Shown: positions 43,409 through 52,095, counted from the stretch's first letter. The stretch: DNA of 64,000 nt from Streptomyces sp. TRM68416 (GCF_014596915.1 NZ_JACVWU010000015.1:174404-238403); one strand, 5' to 3'. A program made the numbers and translations. Notes: generated from the sequence alone by a model not told the origin.

Positions 43409-44503
43409 CTACGGGTTGACGCAGCCGATCGAGCCCACCGGCACGTTGTTGCCGGTGGAGGTGGCCGTGAAGCCGAAGGTGACACTGCCGTCCGGCGGGA
43501 CGGTCCGGTTGTAGTCGACGTTCCTCACCGTGACCGTGCCGTCGGTCCCGGTACTGAGCGCGCCGTTCCAGACACTGCTGATCCGGGTGCCGTCGCCCGG
43601 CCGCCAGCGCACGGCCCAGCCGTTCATCGCGGCCGTGTTGTGGTTCATCACCTCGACCGAGCCCTGGAAGCCGCCGCTCCAGGAGTTCGTCACCGCGTAC
43701 ACGGCCATGCAGCCGGTGTGCGGGTCGGTGGGCGTCGGGGTGGGGGTCGGCGTGGGCGTCGGGGTGGGGGTGGTGCCGCCCGGGTCGCGGATGCCGGTCA
43801 CCTCGCCGTTGCCGCCGTCGAAGACGATGTCGGAGCAGGAGAAGAAGTTCTCCTGGCTGTCGGAGCGGACCCACTGGATGAACAGCACCGCGTCGCCCGA
43901 CCGGCCCGAGGGCAGGTTGAGGTTCCAGTGGTAGTGACCGGAATCGCTCCCCGGTCCGCCCGACTGGGGCGGGTCGGTGACCGTCTGGATGAGCTCCAGG
44001 TCACCCCAGCCCAGCGGTTTGGTGGGCGAGTAACCGGGCTTCGACAGGTACACCCGGAAGTCGCCCGGGTGCGCGGCCCAGTTGCTGTACCGCACCCGCA
44101 TGGTCGCCCCGGAGGTCAGGTGCGTCCGGGGCCAGTCCGCGCGGGCCGCGTTGTACCCGGTGAAGTTGTACGGGGACCGGTCCCCGGCACTGCACAGCTT
44201 GCCGTCCGGGACGTAGCCCGGACCGCGCCCGCCCGCGTTGGAGTCGAGCACGGCGAACCAGTTGTACAGAGCCGTCGCACCGCTCTCGGCGAGCGCCGCC
44301 CTGCACGCCGGGTTCGTCGGGTCCAGCGCGCCGGTGGTGGTCTTGGCATCCAGATAGCAGAGGTAGGTCCGCGATCCGGGCATCATCGCCACGCCGTGCG
44401 CCTGTGCGCTGCCCTGACCGAGCAGGGCCAGGCCCAGCCCGCTGAGCAGGGTGGCCAATACCGCCGCCCAGGAGAGGAGCCGTTTTCTGCTGCGTCGAGC
44501 CAT
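43409..44503 (-). CDS. AA10 lytic polysaccharide monooxygenase with CBM2, CelS2-like
   Basis: 364 residues. Signal peptide 1-35 ends at SAQA, leaving His36 as the mature N-terminus; with His145 (NWAAHPGDF) it forms the copper histidine brace. The catalytic domain ends near 240, a Thr-Pro linker follows (about 245-260) and a CBM2 cellulose-binding module closes the protein (about 262-364, with NSWSGGF and GWAVRW). The sequence is very close to the pattern of Streptomyces CelS2, a C1-oxidising cellulose-active LPMO. It has its own promoter after a terminator. Secreted. Confidence 0.94.
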   Translation of the reverse strand: MARRSRKRLLSWAAVLATLLSGLGLALLGQGSAQAHGVAMMPGSRTYLCYLDAKTTTGALDPTNPACRAALAESGATALYNWFAVLDSNAGGRGPGYVPDGKLCSAGDRSPYNFTGYNAARADWPRTHLTSGATMRVRYSNWAAHPGDFRVYLSKPGYSPTKPLGWGDLELIQTVTDPPQSGGPGSDSGHYHWNLNLPSGRSGDAVLFIQWVRSDSQENFFSCSDIVFDGGNGEVTGIRDPGGTTPTPTPTPTPTPTPTDPHTGCMAVYAVTNSWSGGFQGSVEVMNHNTAAMNGWAVRWRPGDGTRISSVWNGALSTGTDGTVTVRNVDYNRTVPPDGSVTFGFTATSTGNNVPVGSIGCVNP

Positions 44504-44541
44504 GGTGCCTCCTCGTTCGTCGTAGCCGTCCGCTGTGGAAC

Positions 44542-44585
44542 CCCTCGCCCGCCCGAGGAAGACGCCGCTCGGGACCGGGCGAGGG
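44542..44585 (-). terminator. Terminator between GH3 and LPMO genes
   Basis: CCCTCGCCCG/CGGGCGAGGG (10 bp) encloses CCCGAG/CTCGGG (6 bp). It lies after the GH3 stop and before the LPMO start, suggesting LPMO is transcribed separately. Confidence 0.75.
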
Positions 44586-44611
44586 AGTATGGGGGTGGTG
44601 CGGGCCGTACG

Positions 44612-46900
44612 TCAGGAACCGGTGCACCGGGGAGCGGGCGTACCGGGGCTGCCGCTCGCGGTGAAGCCGAACGAGGTGGTGGCGCCCGGTGACAGGGCGC
44701 CGTTGTGAGCGGCGTTGCGCACGGTCGCACGGCCGTCGGTCACGGTCAGGGAGCCGTTCCACAGACTGGAGACGGTGGCCCCGCCCAGGTCCCAGGCGAC
44801 GGACCAGCCGGTGAGCGGGCCGGTGCCGGTGTTCTCGACGGTCACCTCCGCCTGGTGGCCGCCGGACCAGGACGAGACGACCTTGAGCCGGGCGGTGCAG
44901 GCCCTGGGCTCCGGGTCGGGGTCCGGGTCCGGATCCGGTCCCGGGGTCGTGCCGTACGTCAGGCCGTGCCCGTAGGGGAAGAGCGGGCTCTTGCCGTCGC
45001 CGTGGTTGATGGGCTGCTGGGAGGCGCTGCGCATCCACGTCACGGGGAGTCTGCCGGTCGGGGCGTGGTCGCCGAAGAGCACGTCCGAGACCCCGGCGCC
45101 CTCGGTGCCGGGCAGCCAGGCCGCCAACAGGGCGCTCCAGTCGGGGAGTTGAGCGGCGATGTCGAGCGGCCGCCCGGACACCAGGACCACCACGACGGGC
45201 ACCCCGCTCGCCTTCAGCCGGTCCAGGGTCTGCAGGTCCTCCTGGTCAAGGCCCATCCCGCCGGGCCGGTCGCCGTGCATCTCGGCGTACGGCGTCTCCC
45301 CCACCACCGCCACAGCGGCCGTGTAGCTGCCGTCGATGCCGTTGCCGTAGCGGTCGTAGGTGATCCGGGACGGGTCGGTCGCGGCGGCGCGCAGGCCCTG
45401 GAGGATCGTGGTGCCCTCGGTGACCGGTCCGCTGCGGCCCTGCCAGCCCAGGGTCCAGCCGCCGCTCTGGTTGCCGATGTCGTCGGCCGACTTGCCGGCC
45501 ACGAACAGCTTCGCGCCCTTCGCCAGCGGCAGGACGCCGTCGTTCTTCAGCAGCACCTGCGACTGCCGTACGGCCTGCCGGGCCAGCGCCCGGTGCTCGG
45601 CGGAGCCGACGCCCGGTGTCAACGAGCGGTCGGTGAGCGGCCGTTCGAAGAGACCGAGCTGGAACTTCTTGGTGAGGATGCGGCGGTTGGCGTCGTCGAT
45701 CCGCGCCTGCGTGATCCGCCCGGCGGTCACCTCGTCGCGCAGCAGGGTGAGGAACTTCCGGTAGTCGTGCGGGACCATCACCATGTCGACGCCTGCGTTG
45801 ACGGCCGTGGCGATCTCGGCGCCCGTGAAGCCGGTCCGCCCGTCGAGCTGGTCGACCGCGGCCCAGTCGGAGACGACGAATCCGGTGAAGCCCAGCTCGC
45901 CCTTGAGCACGTCGGTGACGAGGTACTTGTGGGCGTGCGACCGCACGCCGTTCCAACTGCTGTACGAGAGCATCACCGAGCCCACGCCCCGCCGTACCGC
46001 CTCCTGGAAGGGGGGCAGATGGATGGCGCGCAGCTCCGCCTCGGACAGCTCGGTGTTGCCCTGGTCGACTCCGCCGGTGGTGCCGCCGTCGCCGAGGTAG
46101 TGCTTGGCGGTCGCCAGCACGGAGGCCCGGTCGGCGCCCAGGGCCGTGCCCTGCATGCCGGTCACGAACGTGGCCATGGACGTGGGCAGTTCGGGCGTCT
46201 CGCCGAAGGACTCGTAGGTGCGGCCCCACCGGTCGTTGCGCGCCACGCACAGACAGGGCGCGAACGACCAGTCGATGCCGGTCCCCGCCACCTCCTCGGC
46301 CACCGCCCGCCCGACCCGCTGCACCAGCGCCGGATCACGCGTGGCACCCAGGCCGATGTTGTGCGGGAACAGGGTGGCCCCGCGGACCGCGTTGTGGCCG
46401 TGCACCGCGTCGATGCCGTAGATCACCGGGATGCCGAGCGGCGTGCCCAGGGCCGTGCGCTGGAGCGAGTCGTAGGTGTCGGCCCAGGTCTGCGCGTTGT
46501 TCGGGCTGACGGTGGAATCGCCCCCGGACAGCACCGACCCGATGCGGTGGGCCGCGAGGTCGGCCTGCGGGACGAGCGCGTCCTTCTCGACCTGCGTCAT
46601 CTGCCCGAGCTTGTCGTCGAGCGCCATCCGGCCGAGCAGGTCGGCGACCCGCTGGGGCACGGGCACGGAGGGGTCCTGGTACGGGAGAACGGCGGCGGCA
46701 CCCCGGCCTTCGGCGGGCGGGGCGCCGAGAGCCGCCGGGCCCGCGGCACGCCCGGCGGCGACCGTCACCGACGCCTCGGTGGGAGGTACGGCGGCCAGGC
46801 CGGTCAGGGCGAGGGCCGCGGCGCACAGGACGGCGACGTGGGTGGAGCGGCGGCCGGGCAGGGCGCGGCGGGCGGCGGACGGGCTTCGGCTCGGAGTCAT
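44612..46900 (-). CDS. GH3 beta-glucosidase with C-terminal CBM2
   Basis: 762 residues. Signal peptide 1-45 (CAAALALTGLAAVPPTEAS), GH3 N-domain with KHYLGDGGT and the nucleophile Asp345 in FVVSDWAAVDQL, GH3 C-domain to about 640, an acidic Asp-Pro linker (PDPDPDPDPE) and a CBM2 (about 663-762). Most GH3 enzymes lack a CBM2; this one is built to stay on cellulose and cut cello-oligosaccharides. ATG 46900 is the third of three repeated start regions (see 46901-47388); GGAAAGG lies 10 bp upstream. Confidence 0.92.
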   Translation of the reverse strand: MTPSRSPSAARRALPGRRSTHVAVLCAAALALTGLAAVPPTEASVTVAAGRAAGPAALGAPPAEGRGAAAVLPYQDPSVPVPQRVADLLGRMALDDKLGQMTQVEKDALVPQADLAAHRIGSVLSGGDSTVSPNNAQTWADTYDSLQRTALGTPLGIPVIYGIDAVHGHNAVRGATLFPHNIGLGATRDPALVQRVGRAVAEEVAGTGIDWSFAPCLCVARNDRWGRTYESFGETPELPTSMATFVTGMQGTALGADRASVLATAKHYLGDGGTTGGVDQGNTELSEAELRAIHLPPFQEAVRRGVGSVMLSYSSWNGVRSHAHKYLVTDVLKGELGFTGFVVSDWAAVDQLDGRTGFTGAEIATAVNAGVDMVMVPHDYRKFLTLLRDEVTAGRITQARIDDANRRILTKKFQLGLFERPLTDRSLTPGVGSAEHRALARQAVRQSQVLLKNDGVLPLAKGAKLFVAGKSADDIGNQSGGWTLGWQGRSGPVTEGTTILQGLRAAATDPSRITYDRYGNGIDGSYTAAVAVVGETPYAEMHGDRPGGMGLDQEDLQTLDRLKASGVPVVVVLVSGRPLDIAAQLPDWSALLAAWLPGTEGAGVSDVLFGDHAPTGRLPVTWMRSASQQPINHGDGKSPLFPYGHGLTYGTTPGPDPDPDPDPEPRACTARLKVVSSWSGGHQAEVTVENTGTGPLTGWSVAWDLGGATVSSLWNGSLTVTDGRATVRNAAHNGALSPGATTSFGFTASGSPGTPAPRCTGS

Positions 46901-47142
46901 GGGCGACGGGCCTTTCCGGGTGCGGGCAGGACGGCGGCGGCCGACACACCCCCGGCGGACACGACCGGGACAGGCAGCGGAGCCCCGGCGAACCCGGCGA
47001 CTGCCGCCACCGGGACCTCGACCGGCCGTGCGGCGGCGCAACCGGTCGGGGCAAGGGACACGGGGCGCACGACGGCGACGCGGGTGGGGCGACGGGCAGC
47101 CCGGGCACGGCGGCCGGTGGACGGGCGTCGGGACGGAGTCAT
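46897..47142 (-). CDS. Signal-peptide-like mini-ORF, first duplicated copy of the GH3 start
   Basis: 81 codons starting MTPSRRPSTGRRARAARRPT, similar to the GH3 start MTPSRSPSAARRALPGRRST, then hydrophobic and Gly/Val-rich, ending VLPAPGKARRP. Its TGA overlaps the GH3 ATG (ATGA), so it could be translationally coupled. It may be a real leader peptide or an accidental by-product of tandem duplication; I favour the latter but the coupling is intact. Confidence 0.35.
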   Translation of the reverse strand: MTPSRRPSTGRRARAARRPTRVAVVRPVSLAPTGCAAARPVEVPVAAVAGFAGAPLPVPVVSAGGVSAAAVLPAPGKARRP

Positions 47143-47388
47143 CGGCGACCATCCTTTCCCTGCACCGACCGAACACCGGCAGCCGACACACCCCCGCCCG
47201 GGGCAACGCGGCTCATTCGACTGCGGTCCGGCAGCGCCCCATAGGGGCGCGGGGAACTGCGCGACCAGCCACGACGGACCCGCGGCGAACGACGACACAT
47301 CACGCCATGTCCGGCGGAGCGCGCAGCGCGGCCGACGGACGGGCTTCGGCTCGGAGTCATGGGGCGGGCCTTTCCGGGTGCGGGCCGG
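46901..47388. repeat. Tandemly reiterated 5' end of the GH3 gene
   Basis: On the minus strand the block 'GGAAAGG..CG..C ATGACTCCG(A/T)..CG..GCCCGTCC' occurs three times, with ATGs at 47360, 47142 and 46900 (spacings 218 and 242 bp). Each unit also repeats GGGGGTGTGTCGGC near its end, and each mini-frame stops in ATGA at the next start. The copy nearest the GH12 gene contains the dispersed element at 47231-47283 in its middle. Confidence 0.75.
47231..47283. repeat. Dispersed Streptomyces intergenic repeat
   Basis: CCCCATAGGGGCGCGGGGAA followed by CTGCGCGACCAGCCACGACG is a sequence I know as a frequent intergenic repeat in Streptomyces. It starts with a GC-rich palindrome. It lies inside one of the duplicated GH3 leader copies and shows that copy is not purely coding. 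Confidence 0.65.
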
Positions 47389-47409
47389 AGGGGCGAGGGG
47401 GGAGGGGGG

Positions 47410-47456
47410 TCCGGGGCCCGCCCTCGTGGCGTGGGGGAAGTGGGGCGGGCCCCGGA
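47410..47456 (-). terminator. Terminator downstream of GH12
   Basis: A perfect 14-bp stem (TCCGGGGCCCGCCC/GGGCGGGCCCCGGA) with a 19-nt loop lies 31 bp after the GH12 stop codon. Confidence 0.8.
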
Positions 47457-47487
47457 AGGGGGCGGTGCCGTGGGGCACCGGCTGGGG

Positions 47488-48615
47488 TTACGCGGTGGTG
47501 CAGGGCGTTCCGTTCAGGCTGAACCCGGCGGGCTTGGCGAAGGTGCCGCCGTAGGTGCCCTGGAAGCCGAAGGTCTGGCTGCCGCCGGGCGCGATCCGCG
47601 CGTTGTGCGCCGCGGGGCTCGCGGTGACGGCACCCGACGAACCGGACAGCGTGGCGTTCCACGCGTTGGTCACGCTCTGGCCGGAGGGCAGGGTGAAGCC
47701 GAGCCGCCAGTTGTCGACCGCGGCGGTGCCGGTGTTCCTGACCGTGACGTCGGCGGTGAAGCCGCCCTGCCAGACATTGGTGGCGTACGACACCTGGCAG
47801 GTGGTCGTCGGGTCACCGGGCCCCGGGCCGCCACCACCGGTGTTCACGGTCGAGGAGAACGAGTGCACCGCGAGCCCGGCACCGTTCTGCCAGGGCTCGA
47901 ACCCGGCCTGGATGCTGGTCAGGTACCAGTTGTTCTGCGCCAGCCCCCGGGCGACGGCCTGGCCGACGAAGTCCATGACGTCGAAGCTCCAGCTGCTGAT
48001 CGCCGAGGGAGCGACGAAGGAGATCACGTCGTTGGAGCCGTTGCTGCCGGTCCACACCTCCCAGGAACGCCCGCCGACGTTGGCCGTGCCCACCGGGGAT
48101 CCGATCGGCTGGACCGGGCCCACCCGGTTGAACCAGATCATGATCTCGGTCCGGTTCACCCCGTCGGTCCGCGGCGTCGGGTCCAGCCAGATGTCGTACG
48201 AGGCGTTGTACACGGCGCCGGAGACATAGCCGTAGGAGATGCTGCTGGGCGCGCTGGAGATGGTGCTGATGCGCGCGGGGAGGGCGGTGCCCGGTGAGCA
48301 GTTGGTGTAGTGGCAGCCGTTGAAGACCGAGGGGTACGACTTCGGGGCGCCGTTGGTGGGGACCGAGCCGTCGGCCTGGGTGACCCGGAAGCCGGTGTCG
48401 GTGGTGGTGACGCACTGGGGGGCGCTGGTGCCCCAGCGGTTGTTCTGGACGACGTACCGGCCCTGGATGACAGCCGAGCCGTACTGTTCGCAGATCGTGG
48501 TGTCGGCCTGGGCCGGCGGCGTCGCGACGAGGAGTGCCACGACGGGGGCGAGCGCGGAGAGCAGTGCGGTGAACAGGACGCGCGCGGTGCGGGGACGGTG
48601 CGGTAACAGTCGCAT
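47488..48615 (-). CDS. celB: GH12 endo-beta-1,4-glucanase with CBM2, CelB-like
   Basis: 375 residues. Signal peptide 1-37 (ends AQA), GH12 beta-jelly-roll with nucleophile Glu157 in NRTEIMIWF and acid/base Glu240 in QAGFEPW, a short Gly-Pro linker at about 259-270, and a C-terminal CBM2 (NVWQGGFTADVTV, GWRLGF-type strand). It matches the Streptomyces CelB endoglucanase pattern. ATG 48615 has GAGAGAGG 7 bp upstream. Three CebR-type operators lie within 265 bp upstream, so cellobiose induction is expected. Confidence 0.93.
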   Translation of the reverse strand: MRLLPHRPRTARVLFTALLSALAPVVALLVATPPAQADTTICEQYGSAVIQGRYVVQNNRWGTSAPQCVTTTDTGFRVTQADGSVPTNGAPKSYPSVFNGCHYTNCSPGTALPARISTISSAPSSISYGYVSGAVYNASYDIWLDPTPRTDGVNRTEIMIWFNRVGPVQPIGSPVGTANVGGRSWEVWTGSNGSNDVISFVAPSAISSWSFDVMDFVGQAVARGLAQNNWYLTSIQAGFEPWQNGAGLAVHSFSSTVNTGGGGPGPGDPTTTCQVSYATNVWQGGFTADVTVRNTGTAAVDNWRLGFTLPSGQSVTNAWNATLSGSSGAVTASPAAHNARIAPGGSQTFGFQGTYGGTFAKPAGFSLNGTPCTTA

Positions 48616-48695
48616 GCGGGTGCCTCTCTCGGAGGTGGGTCCGGATTCGACGGAGCCAGTACGGGACCGGTGCGGGCCGATACGGAGGTCGGTAC

Positions 48696-48734
48696 GGGAG
48701 CGCTCCCACCTCCCCACTGATGGGAGCGCTCCCA
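48696..48734 (-). promoter_or_regulatory. Two CebR-type operators upstream of celB
   Basis: CGGGAGCGCTCCCA (48695-48708) and the perfect palindrome TGGGAGCGCTCCCA (48721-48734), 26 bp apart. TGGGAGCGCTCCCA is the established CebR operator of Streptomyces, released by cellobiose. Confidence 0.9.
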
Positions 48735-48866
48735 CCCCACCGGTTCGGTCCGGACTGTAGGAGTCCGCCCATGTCCCTGACAACCCTGCGCGCACGAATG
48801 CGTCGAAGGTATTTCGAAGTCGCAGGTCACAGGGAGGCGCGCGACCGCCCCATTCACCGCGAAACT

Positions 48867-48880
48867 TGGGAGCGCTCCCG
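48867..48880. promoter_or_regulatory. Third CebR-type operator
   Basis: TGGGAGCGCTCCCG at 48867-48880 differs from the CebR palindrome at the last base. It lies about 250 bp upstream of celB and just after the LacI-family gene's stop, where it could help loop with the two proximal sites. Confidence 0.8.
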
Positions 48881-48891
48881 ATGCGGGCCTC

Positions 48892-49914
48892 TCAGGCCGA
48901 GTCGCGGACCACCAGCCGGGTGCGCAGGATGACATGCCGCCAGGCCACCTCGGGCTGCTCCGTCTCCTCCAGCAGCAGCCGCACCAGGGTCCGGCCGATC
49001 TCCTCCAGCGGCTGGCGGACCGTGGTCAGCGCGGGGTGGGTGTGCCGGGCGAGCGGATAGTCGTCGAAGCCGATCACCGCGACGTCGTCGGGCACCCGGC
49101 GGCCGGCCGCCCGCAGCACCGCCAGTGCCCCGGCGGCCATGGTGTCCGAGGCGGCGAAGACGGCGTCGACGTCCGGGTGCCGTTCGAGGACGGCGGTCGT
49201 CGCCCGGCGGCCGCTGTCCTCGGTGAAATCACCCTCCACGACCAGCGAGGTCAGCGGCTCCAGACCGGCGGCGACCAGCGCTTCCCGGTAGCCGCGCAGC
49301 CGGCACTGGGTGACGTACATGTCGAGCGGCCCGGTGACGGCGGCGATCCGCCTGCGCCCGCCGCGCAGCAGGTGTTCGACCGCGCCGCGGGCGCCGCCCA
49401 CGTTGTCCGCGTCCACGTAGGTGACGTGTTCGTCACCCGAGCGCCGGCCCAGCAGCACGGTGGGCAGTCCGGCCTCGGCGAGCATGTCCGGCAGCCGGTC
49501 GTCGGCGCGCACCGACATCAGCAGGACCCCGTCCACCCGCCCGCCGCGCGCGAACTCCACGAAGCGCCGCCGCTCGTCGTCCGTGCGGATCAGGGTGAGC
49601 AGCAGCTGCACCGACGTGTCGGCGAGGGCGTCGCCGACCGCCCGGACGATCTCCGCGAAGAACGGCTCCCCGAACAGCCGCCAGTCCCGCTCCGTCATCG
49701 CCAGCGCCACGGCGTCCGCACGCCGCCCGGCCAGGGAGCGGGCGGCCAGGTTGGGCACGTAGCCCAGTTCGGCGATGGCCCGCTCGACGGCGCGGCGCGT
49801 CGAATCCCGTACGCCCGTCGCGTTGTTGATGACCCGCGACACGGTCCCTCGCCCGACGCCGGCGAGGGCGGCGACCTGCTCCAGCGTCGGCGAGCCGAGA
49901 CGCTGCCTGCCCAT
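48892..49914 (-). CDS. LacI-family regulator (CebR-like position)
   Basis: 340 residues. The helix-turn-helix TLEQVAALAGVGRGTVSRVI spans about 10-29, and the periplasmic-binding-protein-like domain carries the usual AVFAASDTMAAGALAVLRAAG block. ATG 49914 is chosen over 49932 because it starts just before the HTH. It points at celB and the adjacent TGGGAGCGCTCCCA sites match its family, but the true CebR of Streptomyces usually lies by the cebEFG transport genes, so this may be a paralogue. No such operator is seen at its own start. Confidence 0.88.
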   Translation of the reverse strand: MGRQRLGSPTLEQVAALAGVGRGTVSRVINNATGVRDSTRRAVERAIAELGYVPNLAARSLAGRRADAVALAMTERDWRLFGEPFFAEIVRAVGDALADTSVQLLLTLIRTDDERRRFVEFARGGRVDGVLLMSVRADDRLPDMLAEAGLPTVLLGRRSGDEHVTYVDADNVGGARGAVEHLLRGGRRRIAAVTGPLDMYVTQCRLRGYREALVAAGLEPLTSLVVEGDFTEDSGRRATTAVLERHPDVDAVFAASDTMAAGALAVLRAAGRRVPDDVAVIGFDDYPLARHTHPALTTVRQPLEEIGRTLVRLLLEETEQPEVAWRHVILRTRLVVRDSA

Positions 49915-49938
49915 AATCACCCCCAAGGGCACCTGATC

Positions 49939-50031
49939 TTACGGGCCGCGCCCCGCCCCGGCGGTGGATCGGTCGGCGTACCTCTCCCCCAGCTCGATCT
50001 TGCGCACCTTTCCGGACACCGACCGTGTCGC
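49939..50031 (-). pseudogene. C-terminal remnant of an AMP-forming ligase
   Basis: The frame reads ATRSVSGKVRKIELGERYAD and ends soon after. SVSGKVRKIEL is the A10 motif with the catalytic lysine that closes acyl-CoA ligases; the intact gene just upstream has the same motif as TVSGKIRRIEL. The body of the enzyme is absent, so this is the leftover 3' end of a duplicated or deleted ligase gene. Confidence 0.65.
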
Positions 50032-50069
50032 CGGGGAGCGCGGTCCCGTCGGTTCCCTGAGCGCAGGGG

Positions 50070-51734
50070 TCAGCGGAAGTCCTCCTCGCGGTACTCGGCG
50101 TCCGAACCGGCCGCGGTGGCCTCGCGCAGTTCGATGCGGCGGATCTTGCCGGAGACGGTCTTGGGCAGCGGGGCGAACTCCAGGCGGCGGATGCGTTTGT
50201 AGGGGGCCAGCGTCTCCCGCGCGTGCTCGAACAGCACCTTCGCGGTGTCGGGCCCCGGCTCCCAGCCGTCCGCCAGGACGACGTACGCCTTGGGCACGGC
50301 GAGCCGCAGCTCGTCCGGCGCGGGCACGACGGCCGCCTCGGCCACCGCCTCGTGCTCCAGCAGGGCGCTCTCCAGCTCGAAGGGGCTGATCTTGTAGTCG
50401 GAGGCCTTGAAGACGTCGTCGCTGCGGCCGACGTAGGTCAGATAGCCGTCCTCGTCCCGCGAGGCGACGTCCCCGGTGCGGTAGTAGCCGTCGGCCATCG
50501 CCTCCGCCGTACGCTCCGGGTCGCCGTGGTAGCCGGTCATCAGGCCGACCGGGCGTGCCGACAGGTCCAGCGCGATCTCGCCCTCGTCGACGCCGGGCGC
50601 GCCGGTGACCGGGTCCAGCAGTGTCACCCGGTAGCCCGGGCTCGGCCGGCCCATGGAACCCGTCTTGAGGGGCTGGCCGGGGCTGTTGGAGACCTGGACG
50701 GCGGTCTCGGTCTGCCCGAAGCCGTCCCGGACGGTGACTCCCCAGGCGCGCCGGACCTGCTCGATGACCTCGGGGTTGAGCGGCTCCCCCGCCGCCACGG
50801 CCTCGCGCGGGGGCGTGCGGAGCTGGGTCAGGTCGGCCTGGATGAGCATGCGCCAGACCGTCGGCGGGGCGCAGAACGTCGTCACGCCCGCGCGGTCCAT
50901 CTCCGTCATCAGGCGGGCGGCGTCGAAGCGCGTGTAGTTGTGGAGGAAGACGGTGGCCTCGGCGTTCCAGGGGGCGAACAGGTTCGACCAGGCGTGCTTG
51001 GCCCAGCCGGGCGAGGAGATGTTCAGGTGTACGTCGCCGGGCTTGAGGCCGATCCAGTACATGGTCGCCAGGTGGCCGACCGGGTACGAGGTGTGGGTGT
51101 GCTCGACCAGCTTGGGCCGGGCGGTGGTGCCCGAGGTGAAGTAGAGCATCAGCGGGTCGTCGGCCCGGGTCTCGCCGTCGGGGGCGAAGTCCGGGGAGGC
51201 GGCGTAGGCGTCCTCGTAGCGCTGCCAGCCCTCGCGGGGGCCGCCGACCGTGATGCGGGTGTAGTCGCCGGGGACGTCGTCGAACTTGCCGGTGTCCGCG
51301 GCACGGGCGATCACATGCCGGACGCGTCCGCGCTCCACCCGGTCGCGCAGGTCGGCGGGGCCCAGCAGCGGGGTGGCCGGGATGACGACGGCCCGCAGCT
51401 TCATCGCCGCGAGGGCGGTCTCCCACAGTTCGACCTGGTTGCCGAGCATGACCAGGATGCGGTCACCGGCGCCCACGCCGCGCTCGCGCAGCCAGGTGGC
51501 GGCGCGGTTCGACCGTTCGGCCGCCTCGGCGAAGGACAGCCGCACCTCGCTGCCGTCCTCCTCGACGATGTGCAGGGCGGTGCGTTCGTTCCCGGCCGCG
51601 ATCACGTCGAACCAGTCGAGCGCCCAGTTGAAGCGCTCGGGCCGGGGCCAGGCGAAACCCTCGTAGGCCGTCGGGTAGTCCTCGCGGTGTGCCAGCAGGA
51701 AGTCCCGTGCGGCGCGGAACGCCTCCGTCGTCAT
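50070..51734 (-). CDS. AMP-forming acyl-CoA synthetase
   Basis: 554 residues of the ANL superfamily: P-loop YFTSGTTARPKLVEHTH at about 205, DGFGQTETAV at about 340, YYRTGD at about 420, YVGRSDDVFKASDYKISP at about 440 and the terminal TVSGKIRR lysine. The sequence is of the acetyl/medium-chain acyl-CoA synthetase type, not the longer AcsA. ATG 51734 is preferred because TAGGAGGACAG precedes it; the ATG at 51779 would add 15 residues through that site. A hairpin lies in its 5' region at 51801-51827. Substrate unassigned. Confidence 0.9.
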   Translation of the reverse strand: MTTEAFRAARDFLLAHREDYPTAYEGFAWPRPERFNWALDWFDVIAAGNERTALHIVEEDGSEVRLSFAEAAERSNRAATWLRERGVGAGDRILVMLGNQVELWETALAAMKLRAVVIPATPLLGPADLRDRVERGRVRHVIARAADTGKFDDVPGDYTRITVGGPREGWQRYEDAYAASPDFAPDGETRADDPLMLYFTSGTTARPKLVEHTHTSYPVGHLATMYWIGLKPGDVHLNISSPGWAKHAWSNLFAPWNAEATVFLHNYTRFDAARLMTEMDRAGVTTFCAPPTVWRMLIQADLTQLRTPPREAVAAGEPLNPEVIEQVRRAWGVTVRDGFGQTETAVQVSNSPGQPLKTGSMGRPSPGYRVTLLDPVTGAPGVDEGEIALDLSARPVGLMTGYHGDPERTAEAMADGYYRTGDVASRDEDGYLTYVGRSDDVFKASDYKISPFELESALLEHEAVAEAAVVPAPDELRLAVPKAYVVLADGWEPGPDTAKVLFEHARETLAPYKRIRRLEFAPLPKTVSGKIRRIELREATAAGSDAEYREEDFR

Positions 51735-52095
51735 CTGTCCTCCTAGGTACCGGGCCATTGCCGGGCGGTTCTCTGCCATCGTTTACTCCGTGACGCAGGT
51801 CTCACTACCCCCGAACGGGGGTGTGAGCCGCGCGGAAAGGACGCACAGGTGACGACAGACGCGACGACGATCCGGAACGCAGCGGTACGGCTGCGCCGCT
51901 CGACCGGGCCGCCCGCTGCCCGCGGCCGTGGCGGCGTCCGGCGGCCGCTTGCGCAGGTGCCTCATTCATTCACCTGCGCCTTGAATTTCCCTATGCTCCC
52001 GGTGCTGTTATTTCCCTCACCACACCGTCACTCCGAATTTCAAAGACACACTGCCTAATATTGGCCAGGACACGACACGGGGAGGGAGGGGAGCG
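51735..52095. other. Divergent spacer with a 5' hairpin
   Basis: About 360 bp between the acyl-CoA synthetase and the LAL gene. CTCAC-T-ACCCCC / GGGGGT-GTGAG forms a stem with one bulged base (51801-51827) and lies in the synthetase promoter or leader. The 52000-52070 part is AT-rich and probably holds the LAL promoter. No gene is seen. Confidence 0.6.

Noticed and set aside
43730..43780. GTCGGGGTGGGGGT repeats as a regulatory microsatellite
   Set aside because: They encode the Thr-Pro linker of the LPMO and are explained by that.
47139..47360. 73-codon mini-frame as a real gene
   Set aside because: Its middle is a dispersed intergenic repeat and its ends are duplicated pieces of the GH3 start, so I describe it as part of the repeat instead.
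48867..48880. This CebR-type box as the autoregulatory site of the LacI gene
   Set aside because: It lies after the gene's stop codon, not at its promoter.
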